From the NCBI GenBank assembly GCA_012515455.1, contig JAAYYJ010000528.1:1-17395 (forward strand): a stretch of DNA of 17,395 nucleotides, read 5' to 3'. Numbering within the stretch: the first letter of the stretch is position 1; every line of letters begins with the position of its first letter. Shown one piece after another: positions 6,852 through 14,482 of the stretch. Source of the DNA: Oligosphaeraceae bacterium (lineage in GTDB: Bacteria > Verrucomicrobiota > Lentisphaeria > Oligosphaerales > Oligosphaeraceae). Under the pieces are notes generated by a model. That model worked only from the letters and a program-made list of their open reading frames with translations. It was not told the origin of the DNA and did no database searches. The position numbers and the translations under genes were made by a program.

Positions 6852-7166
6852 ATGAGCACTACTCCGCTTCAGACTGCCGGTCATTGGACTTTTTTAACCA
6901 ATCATTCGCATGTGCTGCTTAGCATTGCCAGGAACGGAGCTTTACGTTTACGCGACATTGCTGAGATAGTTGGCATCACTGAGCGCGCGGTGCATCGGAT
7001 AGTTACTGATTTGACGGCATCCGGTTACCTGGACGTGACCCGTGCAGGCCGCTGCAATGTCTATATTGTGCATCCGGAGAAGAAACTGCGCCATCCGATT
7101 GAAGCTCACCGTCAGGTCTCGGACCTGATTGAGCTCATTGAGCATGGTTTTCCACCGGGTCAGTAG
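6852..7166 (+). CDS. small winged-helix (MarR/ArsR-like) regulator
   Basis: This 104-residue single-domain protein matches a widespread winged-helix group whose members begin with WTFLTNH..VLL.IA. The order is an N-terminal helix (HVLLSIARNGAL), RLRDIAEIVGITERAVHRIVTDLTASGYL as the helix-turn-helix with recognition helix ERAVHRIVTDL, DVTRAGRCNVYIVHP as the wing, and a short C-terminal helix (HRQVSDLIELIEHG) probably for dimerisation. I chose the ATG at 6852 because AGGAG lies eight bases upstream; the ATG at 6831 lacks a ribosome site and adds seven residues. No ligand-binding domain is present. It is 102 bp upstream of purE on the same strand and divergent from HTH paralog B. Its regulon is unknown. 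Confidence 0.85.
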   Translation: MSTTPLQTAGHWTFLTNHSHVLLSIARNGALRLRDIAEIVGITERAVHRIVTDLTASGYLDVTRAGRCNVYIVHPEKKLRHPIEAHRQVSDLIELIEHGFPPGQ

Positions 7167-7207
7167 CATGGAGCAATTTTCCCTCATCTGGTTATGAAAC
7201 TGCAGCC

Positions 7208-7239
7208 GGTGGTTTACCCGGTCTTTGCCGGGGACCACC
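7208..7239 (+). promoter_or_regulatory. stem-loop in the purE leader
   Basis: GGTGGT (7208-7213) pairs with ACCACC (7234-7239), and CCCGG (7217-7221) with CCGGG (7228-7232), giving an 11-bp interrupted stem with loop TCTTTG. CTGCAG flanks the hairpin at 7200-7205 and again at 7244-7249, which could extend the pairing. No T run follows, and the ribosome site of purE starts about 15 nt later. It does not match the purine riboswitch pattern. Confidence 0.5.
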
Positions 7240-7268
7240 TCACCTGCAGCCTGAAAGGAGTTGGCTGA

Positions 7269-7787
7269 ATGAACAAAAGACCTGTAGTCGCGATTCTGAT
7301 GGGCAGTGCCTCTGATCAGGAGGTCATGGCTGAAGCCGGCAAGGCGCTCTCTGAACTGGGCATACCCTTCGCCGCGCATGTGATGTCTGCACACCGCACC
7401 CCGGACCGGGTGCATGAATTCGTCAGCCAGGCATACGAAAACGGCATCAGGGTTTTTATCGCCGGTGCGGGGAAGGCCGCGCACCTGGCTGGGGTAGTCG
7501 CTTCCCTGACCTGCCTGCCGGTCATCGGCGTACCTATGACTACTTCCGATCTGGGGGGACTGGACTCGCTTCTCTCTACAGTGCAGATGCCGCCGGGAAT
7601 TCCCGTAGCCACTACTGCCATTGGCAAAGCCGGTGCTCGCAATGCCGGACTGCTGGCAGCATCGATTCTGGCTGTGCAGGATCAACAGCTCTATCACCAG
7701 CTCTGTGAATTCCGCACCGCCATGGCCGCAAAAATCCACAGCGACGACCAGTCTCTGCAACAGCAGGAATGGGTGGCCAGGCAGTAG
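7269..7787 (+). CDS. purE: N5-carboxyaminoimidazole ribonucleotide mutase
   Basis: The 172-residue protein is the cytosolic PurE enzyme of purine synthesis. It moves the carboxyl group of N5-CAIR to C4, giving CAIR (class I), or carboxylates AIR directly (class II). The family core is complete: MGSASD near the N-terminus, MSAHRTPDRV with the catalytic-type His42 (E. coli His45), AGAGKAAHLAGVVAS, and DSLLSTVQMPPGIPVATTAIGKAGARNAGLLAA. AGAGKAAH replaces the more usual AGAGGAAH. Length is normal. AAGGAG lies upstream of the ATG. PurK does not follow, so the class is assigned only from general similarity to class I enzymes. The stop is followed by a long gene-free region. Confidence 0.96.
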   Translation: MNKRPVVAILMGSASDQEVMAEAGKALSELGIPFAAHVMSAHRTPDRVHEFVSQAYENGIRVFIAGAGKAAHLAGVVASLTCLPVIGVPMTTSDLGGLDSLLSTVQMPPGIPVATTAIGKAGARNAGLLAASILAVQDQQLYHQLCEFRTAMAAKIHSDDQSLQQQEWVARQ

Positions 7788-8092
7788 CCTCCGGGGTAAT
7801 GGCATGCCCCCCCCACTAAGCACCCCAGCGCCTTCTTTCCCCCCCCGTGAGAAAGACCCCGCCCTGCCCGGATCGACACAATGTCCTCATTGGGTCAGCC
7901 CGCGACGGTGGTCTGGTGCGGCGGGAGTGCAGCCGAATACGCGCTGCGGATGGCCAAAACGTCAGCATACCGGGGCGGCGGTGATTAAGTTCACGTCCAG
8001 AAGCGGCCGAACTCTTCTGCCTCCAACTCCAATCCCCCGTCTTTCGCCCGAGGGTCGAGCCGCTCCTATATCGCCCCAAACAAAAGCAGACG

Positions 8093-8122
8093 CCGGGCCA
8101 ACCAATAATTGGTTAATGTGCG
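8093..8122 (-). repeat. 30-bp element, copy 1 (opposed to copy at 8948)
   Basis: Read on the minus strand, it matches 24 of 30 bases of the plus-strand segment 8948-8977. Its centre is a near-perfect palindrome, AACCAAT-A-ATTGGTT (8100-8114). Confidence 0.5.
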
Positions 8123-8237
8123 AAGACTTGTAATAGATTGTCATCACAGCGGTGCCGTGTTCTGTTGGCCTCGCAATGACTTGGCTGGCGCCGGAAGGAG
8201 AGGTTAGAGTTTCCCCCTCCCTGCAGGCGAAGTATCC

Positions 8238-8289
8238 CCCGCTGAAATGCGGGTTCTGAGCCGCTCTCACCAGCTCCCGCGGCTGAGAA
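8238..8289. other. two adjacent hairpins
   Basis: CCCGC (8238-8242) pairs with GCGGG (8249-8253) around a 6-nt loop. Immediately after, TTCTGAGCCGC (8254-8264) pairs with GCGGCTGAGAA (8279-8289) with one mismatch, around a 14-nt loop. No T tract follows in either direction. Confidence 0.5.
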
Positions 8290-8489
8290 TCTTGGTCCTT
8301 TACTGGGAAACATTTGCCCAGGAACAAGGTATTTGTATGCAATTGCTGACCTGCGCCTTGAAAAACTTGCCCAAAGCACTAATTTTTGCCCCGTGCCCTT
8401 GATTCTAACGGTGGGCCCACCCCACCGATTGGGGGGAACCCCCAGCCCGAATTAGGACGCGCGCGCGAGGGCCGCCAGAGGCGGACCAT

Positions 8490-8810
8490 GGCAGCAGTGC
8501 CAGCACTCATTGGAAATGGTTACAGCGCAAAGATTGGGGCTGGAAAAGTGCAGGGCAGCAGTGCCAGTACTCACTGGAAATGATTACGGTGCAAATATTG
8601 GGGCTGGAAAAAGTGCAAGAAAGCAGTGCAGCACTCACTGGAAATGGTTACGGTGCAAAGATTGGGGCTGGAAAAAGTGCAGGGCAGCAGTGCCAGCACT
8701 CACTGGAAATGGTTACGGTGCAAAGATTGGGGCTGGAAAAAGTGCAGGGCAGCAGTGCCAGCACTCACTGGAAATGATTACGGTGCAAAGATTGGGGCTG
8801 GGAAAAGAGC
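8490..8810 (+). repeat. tandem repeat, five copies of 64-65 bp
   Basis: Copies begin at 8490, 8554, 8619, 8683 and 8748. The fourth equals the consensus; the others differ at about three or four positions, including one-base length changes, and the fifth decays after about 55 bases. Each unit contains GGCAGCAGTGCCAGCACTC, able to form a small AGTG/CACT hairpin, then TTACGGTGCAAAG and TTGGGGCTGG. The period is not a multiple of three, so the array is unlikely to be coding. Confidence 0.9.
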
Positions 8811-8851
8811 TTGGCCAGAGTGGTTGGGTTGGTCAAGCACCAGGTAGTGCT
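8809..8851. other. two small hairpins at the end of the tandem repeat
   Basis: GCTTGGCC pairs with GGTCAAGC (one G-U pair) just after the last repeat copy, and AGCAC pairs with GTGCT around CAGGTA directly afterwards. Both have short loops and no T tail. Confidence 0.35.
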
Positions 8852-8947
8852 CCTGCCGGGCGCGGCGTTGCCGGTGCCAGAGCGGTTATGGGTCAATTTC
8901 AAGCCTGGACTACATACGGCATTCTGAAAGTGCTCATCACCAGATTG

Positions 8948-8977
8948 CGCACTTTAGCCAATAATTGGGCGACCCGG
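8948..8977 (+). repeat. 30-bp element, copy 2 (opposed to copy at 8093)
   Basis: The segment from CGCACTTTAG through CCAATAATTGG to CCCGG matches 24 of 30 bases of the reverse complement of 8093-8122. The two copies flank the hairpins and the tandem repeat. Confidence 0.5.
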
Positions 8978-9007
8978 AGGAACTGCCCAATAGCGTCGAG
9001 CGCTGTA

Positions 9008-9089
9008 CCCGGCTGCCAACCGGGGCAGGCCATATACATGCGGTCTGTCTCCCTGAGACAGACCGGTTCGCTGATGGCCGAAATCGGCC
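9008..9089. other. cluster of three hairpins
   Basis: CCCGG/CCGGG (9008-9012 with 9020-9024), a perfect 10-bp stem CGGTCTGTCT/AGACAGACCG with loop CCCTG (9041-9065), and GGCCG/CGGCC with a 4-nt loop (9076-9089) follow in a row. No poly-T tail is present, so a structured RNA or protein-binding region is as likely as termination. Confidence 0.55.
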
Positions 9090-9606
9090 CGGGGTCAGCG
9101 TCCCTCTTGCCTAGTGCTGACCAGGCATGTTTGATGTCAACCCTGCTTCCGGCCTAATCAGACCGCGACCTGCCACGCCTGCAGAGACGCATCACAGCCG
9201 GCGGCTTCTCAACCAGGTCCACAAACTGTGGAGCCTGCGCCAGTTGCGTGAGGGGGATGTCCAGACAGGACCAGTAATGTTCTCCCCGCTGACTGAGCCC
9301 GCAGGCAGAGGAACTGGGTATAAAACTATGGCCTAAAGTACAAGCCCTGGAGCGCACTGACTTGATAGCAATTCCTGCGCCAGGTGGCGTTTGAGTGGCC
9401 CTGCCTCCGGGGGTAGAATCCAAAATCAGGATTGGTTTGGACTCATTTCTGCCGTCCAACATGGCGCAGAACGCATACAATCAACCCTGATGCTTCTTGC
9501 AGCCACTTGTTTTTAGCTGGCGGAAATAGCAATCCCGACAATGTTGTTTACATTAGAAGCAGACTACTACCCTGATCTTCACCCTAAACCGACCGGAGTG
9601 ACTTAC

Positions 9607-10788
9607 ATGAACTCAAAGGATGCATGGAATAGCCAGGAGCTGTTTTCGCCCCCGGAAATCCGCTCTGCGGAGAAATTCCCCCAATTTGTGCTGCCCGGCC
9701 TGCAGTCGCTGCTGCTGCAGGGTCAAGCGGTGGCTGGACGCTCCACCTGGGCATACGCGTATTATTCCCTGCCGGATGGGGCTGCACCGGCTGGCGGCTG
9801 GCCAGCGGTAGTACTGTTTCATGGCGGCGGCGGCACCGCCTTCGCGAAATACATCCAGCTCTGGAACCGCTGGGGATATGCTGCCATTGCGTTTGACCAC
9901 TACGGCAAGCTGCCGGAAACCGACAAGCTGCAGGCCGAACGCGCCGCACTGCCGGAATCCTGGCTCGCAGCCGAGGGCCTGGACACCCTGCCCCAAAGCT
10001 GGCTGCAGGGTTGGAATCAACAGGCCAGCCAGGAATGCGGCAAGTGGGTCCGCCACGCAGTATCACTCTGCCTGAAAGCACACTCGTTCCTGCGCCTGCA
10101 AACGCAAATCAACCCCGATAAAATCGGCATGATCGGCGTATCCTGGGGCGGCGTGCTGGGAGCCATCGCCGCTGCGCTCGACCCGCGCCTGAAATTCGCG
10201 GTGCTGAATTACGGCTGCGGCTTCCATGACCTCGCCGGACCGGAATTGAGCTTCCATAAATATGCCCGCGAATGGTGGGAACCGAAGCATTTCCTGCCCC
10301 AATGCCAGGTGCCACTGCTCTGGATCAACGGCACCAATGACCAGAATTTTGCGCCCGGGCCCTGGTCGCGCTCGGTCGCTGCTGCCCCGTCCAGCGCTGC
10401 CGCGGCACTGGTTCCGGCTCTTGATCACAGCCACGGCGCTTTCGCATATCCCTGGGTGAAGCGCTTTGCGGACTCCTTCTGCTTTGGCGGAACCGCGGTG
10501 CCGAAACTCGGAGCCTCCTCCCTGAGCGGCGAGGTCATCTCCACGCCCATATTGCGTCCAGGCCGAGGCATCCTGCGGGCAGAACTGGAATATACCCTTG
10601 ACTCTGGCCCAACCCCGCAGCGCCGCTGGCAGGCCGTCCCAGCGAAATTCGACCGTGAGCGCGTCCAGGCGGTCATCCCGTCAGGAACCGTGGCCTGCTA
10701 CTTGAATGCCTATGATGACACACAACAGGACGGCTGGAACTGGCCGGCCAGTTCGGACTATATCACCAGGGACCCCAGCGGGTACTGA
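9607..10788 (+). CDS. alpha/beta hydrolase, acetylxylan esterase-like
   Basis: This 393-residue serine hydrolase is expected to cleave an ester. PAVVLFHGGGGTAFAKYIQLWNRWGYAAIAFDHYG is the oxyanion-hole and early core region. GMIGVSWGG is the nucleophile elbow with Ser179. Asp245 in INGTNDQNF is the probable acid, and His274 or His276 in DHSHGAF the base. The last 90 residues look like the beta-rich extension seen in esterases of sulfatase-rich polysaccharide clusters. I chose the ATG at 9607 (MNSKDAWN), preceded by GGAG; an in-frame ATG at 9541 adds 22 residues with no ribosome site. No signal peptide is visible, so it would act in the cytoplasm. It is the first gene of a plus-strand cluster, 31 bp before the next gene. 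The substrate is unknown. Confidence 0.85.
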   Translation: MNSKDAWNSQELFSPPEIRSAEKFPQFVLPGLQSLLLQGQAVAGRSTWAYAYYSLPDGAAPAGGWPAVVLFHGGGGTAFAKYIQLWNRWGYAAIAFDHYGKLPETDKLQAERAALPESWLAAEGLDTLPQSWLQGWNQQASQECGKWVRHAVSLCLKAHSFLRLQTQINPDKIGMIGVSWGGVLGAIAAALDPRLKFAVLNYGCGFHDLAGPELSFHKYAREWWEPKHFLPQCQVPLLWINGTNDQNFAPGPWSRSVAAAPSSAAAALVPALDHSHGAFAYPWVKRFADSFCFGGTAVPKLGASSLSGEVISTPILRPGRGILRAELEYTLDSGPTPQRRWQAVPAKFDRERVQAVIPSGTVACYLNAYDDTQQDGWNWPASSDYITRDPSGY

Positions 10789-10819
10789 CCTGGTCCAGGA
10801 CCACAAAGGAATAAATCAC

Positions 10820-11959
10820 ATGCCAGGTGATAAGACTCATCAGCAGCTGACTGCCGAAGCACTGTCTCTGAGCTGTTGCAGCTGCCGCACCGGGAGACAG
10901 GAGCTGATCCGCCAATACTGCCTCTATCCCGACCTCTATTACTGCGCCCCGGAACAGACAGAGGAGTACAATTTCTTTTTCGAAGGCATTCAGTTCCACT
11001 ACCCCCCCAATGTGCCCTATGTCGACCTGTACCGCTACTGGCAGCACCGGCCCGGCGGTGGGCTGAAGCGAACCCGCCGCTTCCAGAACAATAACTTCCG
11101 CCATGTCGACGCCGGCTTCCGCCATTATCTCCAGGCTATCGCCGACTGCTGGCGCCGACACGAAGATGACCGCGGCTGCCGCTTCCTGGGCGGGCTGCTG
11201 CATTTCCTGCAAGACTCAATCTTCGGCATGCATGCCCTGGAAGGACCGGGCGGAGCAGACCTGTTCGTCTTGGACCGGCTGAGTGGTGAACCACAGCTGG
11301 AACGGCTAACCGGACTGCCCTGCCCGGAGAACGCAGCCGGGGAGTACCGCGCCCGGGTGCTGGGAGCATCTGTGGATGAAGCCGTAGCCAGGCTCTACGC
11401 CGAGTATGTGCGGGCCACCAACGACTCCCGCCATTGCCTCTTCCGGCTGCTGTTCGCATCCGCCCCCGCCGACGACCCGCCGCGGCAGATGGCCGCCAAC
11501 GCGGTGCGGCTCTGCGCCGATACCATCGCCACCCTGGAGCACCTGGCCGGACTGCGCCCGGCCAGCTTTACCCAGACTATGCCGCTGACCATCTTCGAGC
11601 CGTTCGAATTCCCCCTGGGTGGCAGCGGCAAATACCGCTTCCTGTCCCTGTGCCAGGACCAGCACTCGCTGAGCTTCTGGGCCCATTACGACACCAGGCT
11701 GCTGTATGCACTGCCACAAAACATTTTCGCGGCATTCTCTGCCGAACTGCAGTTCGTCCCCGCTGCTCCTCTCAACCGGGTCAAAATAAAGATGCTCAAC
11801 GACCACCATCCCGCAGAGCAATTCACCCTGTCTGCACTCCATCCCAGCCGGAAAATCACACTGGTTGCTCCAGGCGGGGTCTGCGGACTGCAAATCATTG
11901 CAGCCGAAAGCCCCGGCGAAATCATCCTGCACAGCCCGACCCTGCAGCGCCGGGACTAA
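10820..11959 (+). CDS. predicted zinc phospholipase C / P1 nuclease-fold protein
   Basis: This 379-residue protein is not a named family to me, but its N-terminal 150 residues resemble the zinc-dependent phospholipase C/S1-P1 nuclease superfamily. His7 in KTHQQLTAEAL fits the first metal histidine, His95/Asp97/His102 lie in FRHVDAGFRHY, and FLGGLLHFLQDSIFGMHALEG supplies H128-x3-D132-x5-H138, in the place of LGLSLHYLGDVNQPMHA of Bacillus cereus enzyme. The C-terminal third (about 250-379) is beta-rich with the pattern of a PLAT/lipoxygenase-like or other small beta domain. There is no signal peptide, unusual for exported members. AAAGGA lies nine bases before the ATG. It sits between an esterase and an SDR, so phosphodiester or lipid-like substrates are possible. 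Activity is unproven. Confidence 0.6.
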   Translation: MPGDKTHQQLTAEALSLSCCSCRTGRQELIRQYCLYPDLYYCAPEQTEEYNFFFEGIQFHYPPNVPYVDLYRYWQHRPGGGLKRTRRFQNNNFRHVDAGFRHYLQAIADCWRRHEDDRGCRFLGGLLHFLQDSIFGMHALEGPGGADLFVLDRLSGEPQLERLTGLPCPENAAGEYRARVLGASVDEAVARLYAEYVRATNDSRHCLFRLLFASAPADDPPRQMAANAVRLCADTIATLEHLAGLRPASFTQTMPLTIFEPFEFPLGGSGKYRFLSLCQDQHSLSFWAHYDTRLLYALPQNIFAAFSAELQFVPAAPLNRVKIKMLNDHHPAEQFTLSALHPSRKITLVAPGGVCGLQIIAAESPGEIILHSPTLQRRD

Positions 11960-12012
11960 ACACCATACCGGGTGGGACACGAAGGGCACAATCCATAATC
12001 CTGAGGCTTTTT

Positions 12013-12768
12013 ATGAAATTCAACCACCGCACTGCAGTCATCACCGGCGCGGCCGGCGGCGTTGGCCGCGCCCTGGCCCAAAAGCTCGCGGCGGAAAACG
12101 TCTCCCTGGCACTGACCGATCTCTCGCTGCCAGCCCTGCAGGAACTGGCGGAATCGCTCTCGGCCCGCGGCATAAAAGCCAAGGCCTACATTATGGATGT
12201 CAGCGCCAGCCGGAGCGTCCAAGCCGCCGCCGGGCAGATTCTGGATGACTTCGGACAGGTCGATATCCTGGTCAACAACGCCGGTGTCTGGGTGCATGAA
12301 AATGGCCGCAACGCACCTTTTCTCGAAACCACGGAAGAAAACTGGCAACGCATCATCGACATCAACCTAAACGGTACTTACCGGGTGACACAGGCATTCC
12401 TGCCCCAGATGGTGACCGCACAATACGGCCGGATCATCAACCTGGGTTCCATCGCCGGCGAAGTGGGACTGCCCGGCTTCAGTGACTACTCTGCCGCCAA
12501 AGCAGGTGTCATCATGCTGACCAAATGCCTGGCCATGGAGATGGCCAAACACCATATCACCGTGAACTGCGTGTCCCCGGGGATGGTCTCCAGCCAGGAT
12601 GGCAGCACCAGCCCTACCCCCGGGAACTGGATCGGCCGCACCGGGAAGCGCAGCGAAATTGCTGACCTGATCGCATTTCTGGCCGCCGATGATGCGGCAT
12701 ATATCACCGGCGTGGATTACACCATCGACGGAGGCAGAATTCTGGGGCCAAGGGGGGCAGTAGTTTAA
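12013..12768 (+). CDS. short-chain dehydrogenase/reductase (SDR), FabG-like
   Basis: The 251-residue protein is a classical SDR using NAD(P)(H) in the cytosol. The cofactor motif TGAAGGVG spans residues 11-18, NNAG is at 88-91, and the catalytic residues Ser146, Tyr159 and Lys163 (YSAAK) are all in place, with the supporting Asn in DINLNGTYR. VSPGMV and the C-terminal TGVDYTIDGG are also classical. The acid in TDLSLPAL after beta-2 suggests NAD(H) preference, but this is weak. The gene begins 53 bp after the phospholipase-like gene, consistent with one operon; GAGG precedes the ATG. Substrate prediction from SDR sequence is poor; its neighbours suggest a sugar or alcohol from polymer breakdown rather than fatty acid synthesis. 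Confidence 0.93.
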   Translation: MKFNHRTAVITGAAGGVGRALAQKLAAENVSLALTDLSLPALQELAESLSARGIKAKAYIMDVSASRSVQAAAGQILDDFGQVDILVNNAGVWVHENGRNAPFLETTEENWQRIIDINLNGTYRVTQAFLPQMVTAQYGRIINLGSIAGEVGLPGFSDYSAAKAGVIMLTKCLAMEMAKHHITVNCVSPGMVSSQDGSTSPTPGNWIGRTGKRSEIADLIAFLAADDAAYITGVDYTIDGGRILGPRGAVV

Positions 12769-12769
12769 T

Positions 12770-12812
12770 AAGCCCGGGACTGACTGCCACAATAATATCA
12801 GAGGGGCTTTTT
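12770..12812 (+). terminator. possible terminator after the SDR gene
   Basis: AAGCCC (12770-12775) pairs with GGGCTT (12804-12809) and a T5 run ends the structure at 12812. An inner CTGA/TCAG pair may close part of the 28-nt loop. It directly follows the SDR stop codon and would separate the upstream three-gene unit from the sulfatase. Confidence 0.45.
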
Positions 12813-13014
12813 CACTGTACAGTGCCGCCCCGACATTGGGGGATAATCTTCCTCTTCAGGCAGCGCAAGGGCCGGGCGAAAAACATCGCTCCTGGGAGTG
12901 AAAATCCCCAACCTGGCATTACATTGAGGGGTATTTTAGTGCTACTACTCGTAAGTGGGCTCCAGCCGGCGACTGTATTGTCAAGGCCCTGCCCCCCAAA
13001 AAAAGGAGAAAGCA

Positions 13015-14454
13015 ATGGCTGCTTCAGGCTCCGGCGGCACAGCTCCGCCGAACATAATTTTTATCTTCCCCGACCAATGGCGCGGCGACTGCCTGAGCTT
13101 CCTCGGACACCCGACGGTGGAGACTCCATTCCTGGACCAGATGGCACACGAGGGTGTGTGCTTCACCAATGCCTTCACGCCCTGCCCCAGCTGCATCGCC
13201 GCCCGGGCTGCACTGATGACCGGAATGACTCCCAGTGAGGCCGGCCGCATGGGCTACCGTGACGGAGTGCCCTGGAACTACCAAGTGCTGTTCCCGCAGC
13301 TGCTGCGGGACCACGGCTACCAGACGATGTGCGTCGGGAAAACCCATTTCCATCCTACTCGCGCACATCTGGGCTTCGAAGAACTGGAACTGTATGAAAT
13401 GCCCTACCAGGACTGGAATCAGCCCAGCGATTACCACCTCTGGCTGCGGGAAAAAAGCAATGGCCTGATCCGGGATACCGCACTGGACCTGGACAGCAAT
13501 TCAATGTCTGTGGTCCACCCCTGGGCACACTCCGAGGAACTGCATCCGAACACCTGGAACATCACCCGGGGTATCGAACTGCTGGAGCGCCACGATCCGA
13601 CTCGGCCTTTCTTCCTGCAGCTGAGCTTCCACCGCCCTCACCCGCCACTGGACCCGGTGCTCAGCTACTTCGAGCGTTATCTGCAGAAAGAACTGCCGAA
13701 ACCGCCCATCGGTGACTGGGCAACCGATAATGCTCAGCCAGTTAAAACCGTCTATCCCGGTATGGGCATCATCCCCGCCGCACAGCTGGATCGGGCCCGG
13801 CGGGCGTACTATGCCCAAATATCACACCTCGATTATCAAATCGGCCGTCTGATCCGCCACCTGCGCGGCCGGAAGATGCTCGCAAACACCTGGCTGGTAT
13901 TCGCCGCCGACCACGGCGAGCTCCTGGGTGATCACCACCTCTATCGCAAAGCCAACGCATTCCAGGGCTCGATGCAGATCCCCCTGATTGTACGACCACC
14001 AGTCGGTGATCAATGGGCCCAGGACAGAATCTGCGAGCAGCCGACTGTGCTGCAGGACCTCGCCCCGACTTTCCTGGAACTCGCAGGAGTACCCAAGCCG
14101 GAACAGATGAGTGCACAAAGCCTCTGCCCACAGCTGCAGGACCCCGCTGCACCCGGCCGGGAATTCATCCACAGCGAGCACGCTCCTGCCTGGCAGTGCG
14201 TCACTGACGGCCGGGAAAAATTCATCTGGCACACCCTCAGTGACCGCCGCTGGTTCTTCGATCTCTCTACCGACCCGCAGGAGAAAATCGATCTCAGCGC
14301 CGATCCCGGCCACCGAGTGCGCCTCGCCTGGTGGGAAAAGCGCCTGGTAGACATCCTCTCCGCCCGACCGGCCGACGGCCTTAGCGACGGCAAGAATCTC
14401 CTGCCCGGGAATAGCTTCCCGGCAGTCCGCGAGGAGCTTCTCCCCAAATGCTGA
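13015..14454 (+). CDS. type I (formylglycine-dependent) sulfatase, Cys-type
   Basis: The 479-residue protein is an arylsulfatase-superfamily enzyme that hydrolyses sulfate esters. NIIFIFPDQWRGD gives metal-ligand Asp20; the maturation site is C60-I-A-A-R64 in PSCIAARAALMTG, fitting C-x-P/A-x-R, where Cys60 would be turned into formylglycine by an anaerobic radical SAM maturase not present here. FAADHGELLGDH (Asp299, His300) supplies the second metal pair, and IHSEHAPAWQ lies near the end. Family length is normal. The start at 13015 has AAGGAG upstream; the in-frame ATG-like start at 12955 lacks one. There is no signal peptide or lipobox, so it probably acts on imported sulfated oligosaccharides. 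It is separated by 246 bp from the SDR, so it may have its own promoter. Confidence 0.93.
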   Translation: MAASGSGGTAPPNIIFIFPDQWRGDCLSFLGHPTVETPFLDQMAHEGVCFTNAFTPCPSCIAARAALMTGMTPSEAGRMGYRDGVPWNYQVLFPQLLRDHGYQTMCVGKTHFHPTRAHLGFEELELYEMPYQDWNQPSDYHLWLREKSNGLIRDTALDLDSNSMSVVHPWAHSEELHPNTWNITRGIELLERHDPTRPFFLQLSFHRPHPPLDPVLSYFERYLQKELPKPPIGDWATDNAQPVKTVYPGMGIIPAAQLDRARRAYYAQISHLDYQIGRLIRHLRGRKMLANTWLVFAADHGELLGDHHLYRKANAFQGSMQIPLIVRPPVGDQWAQDRICEQPTVLQDLAPTFLELAGVPKPEQMSAQSLCPQLQDPAAPGREFIHSEHAPAWQCVTDGREKFIWHTLSDRRWFFDLSTDPQEKIDLSADPGHRVRLAWWEKRLVDILSARPADGLSDGKNLLPGNSFPAVREELLPKC

Positions 14455-14482
14455 TAGCGATAATACATTCTTCCCACAGCCC

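Larger units (their letters stand above)
7788..9606. other. about 1.8 kb structured intergenic region
   Basis: No frame shows a recognisable protein, although several long ORFs exist because stops are rare. The region holds two C8 tracts (7807-7814 and 7839-7846), a tandem repeat, several tight hairpins and two opposed copies of a 30-bp element, listed separately. From 9090 to 9606 I see nothing further except the ribosome site of the hydrolase gene. Confidence 0.6.

Noticed and set aside
6581..6859. Minus-strand 92-residue open frame in the divergent region
   Set aside because: It lies over the promoters, the shared motif and the attenuator-like hairpins, with no family resemblance.
7201..7260. 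Purine riboswitch upstream of purE
   Set aside because: The hairpin lacks the three-way junction and the conserved loop sequences of the purine aptamer.
6948..7823. Minus-strand 291-residue open frame opposite the winged-helix gene and purE
   Set aside because: It is the antisense of two clear genes and has no recognisable motif.
7962..8342. Minus-strand 126-residue open frame
   Set aside because: No domain, no ribosome site, and it overlaps strong hairpins and the 30-bp element; composition looks like translated intergenic DNA.
8490..8810. CRISPR array
   Set aside because: The units are directly adjacent 64-65 bp copies without unique spacers, and no cas gene is nearby.
8510..9157. Plus-strand 215-residue open frame over the tandem repeat
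   Set aside because: It exists because the repeat lacks stops in all forward frames; unit lengths of 64 and 65 bp shift the frame between copies, and there is no ribosome site.
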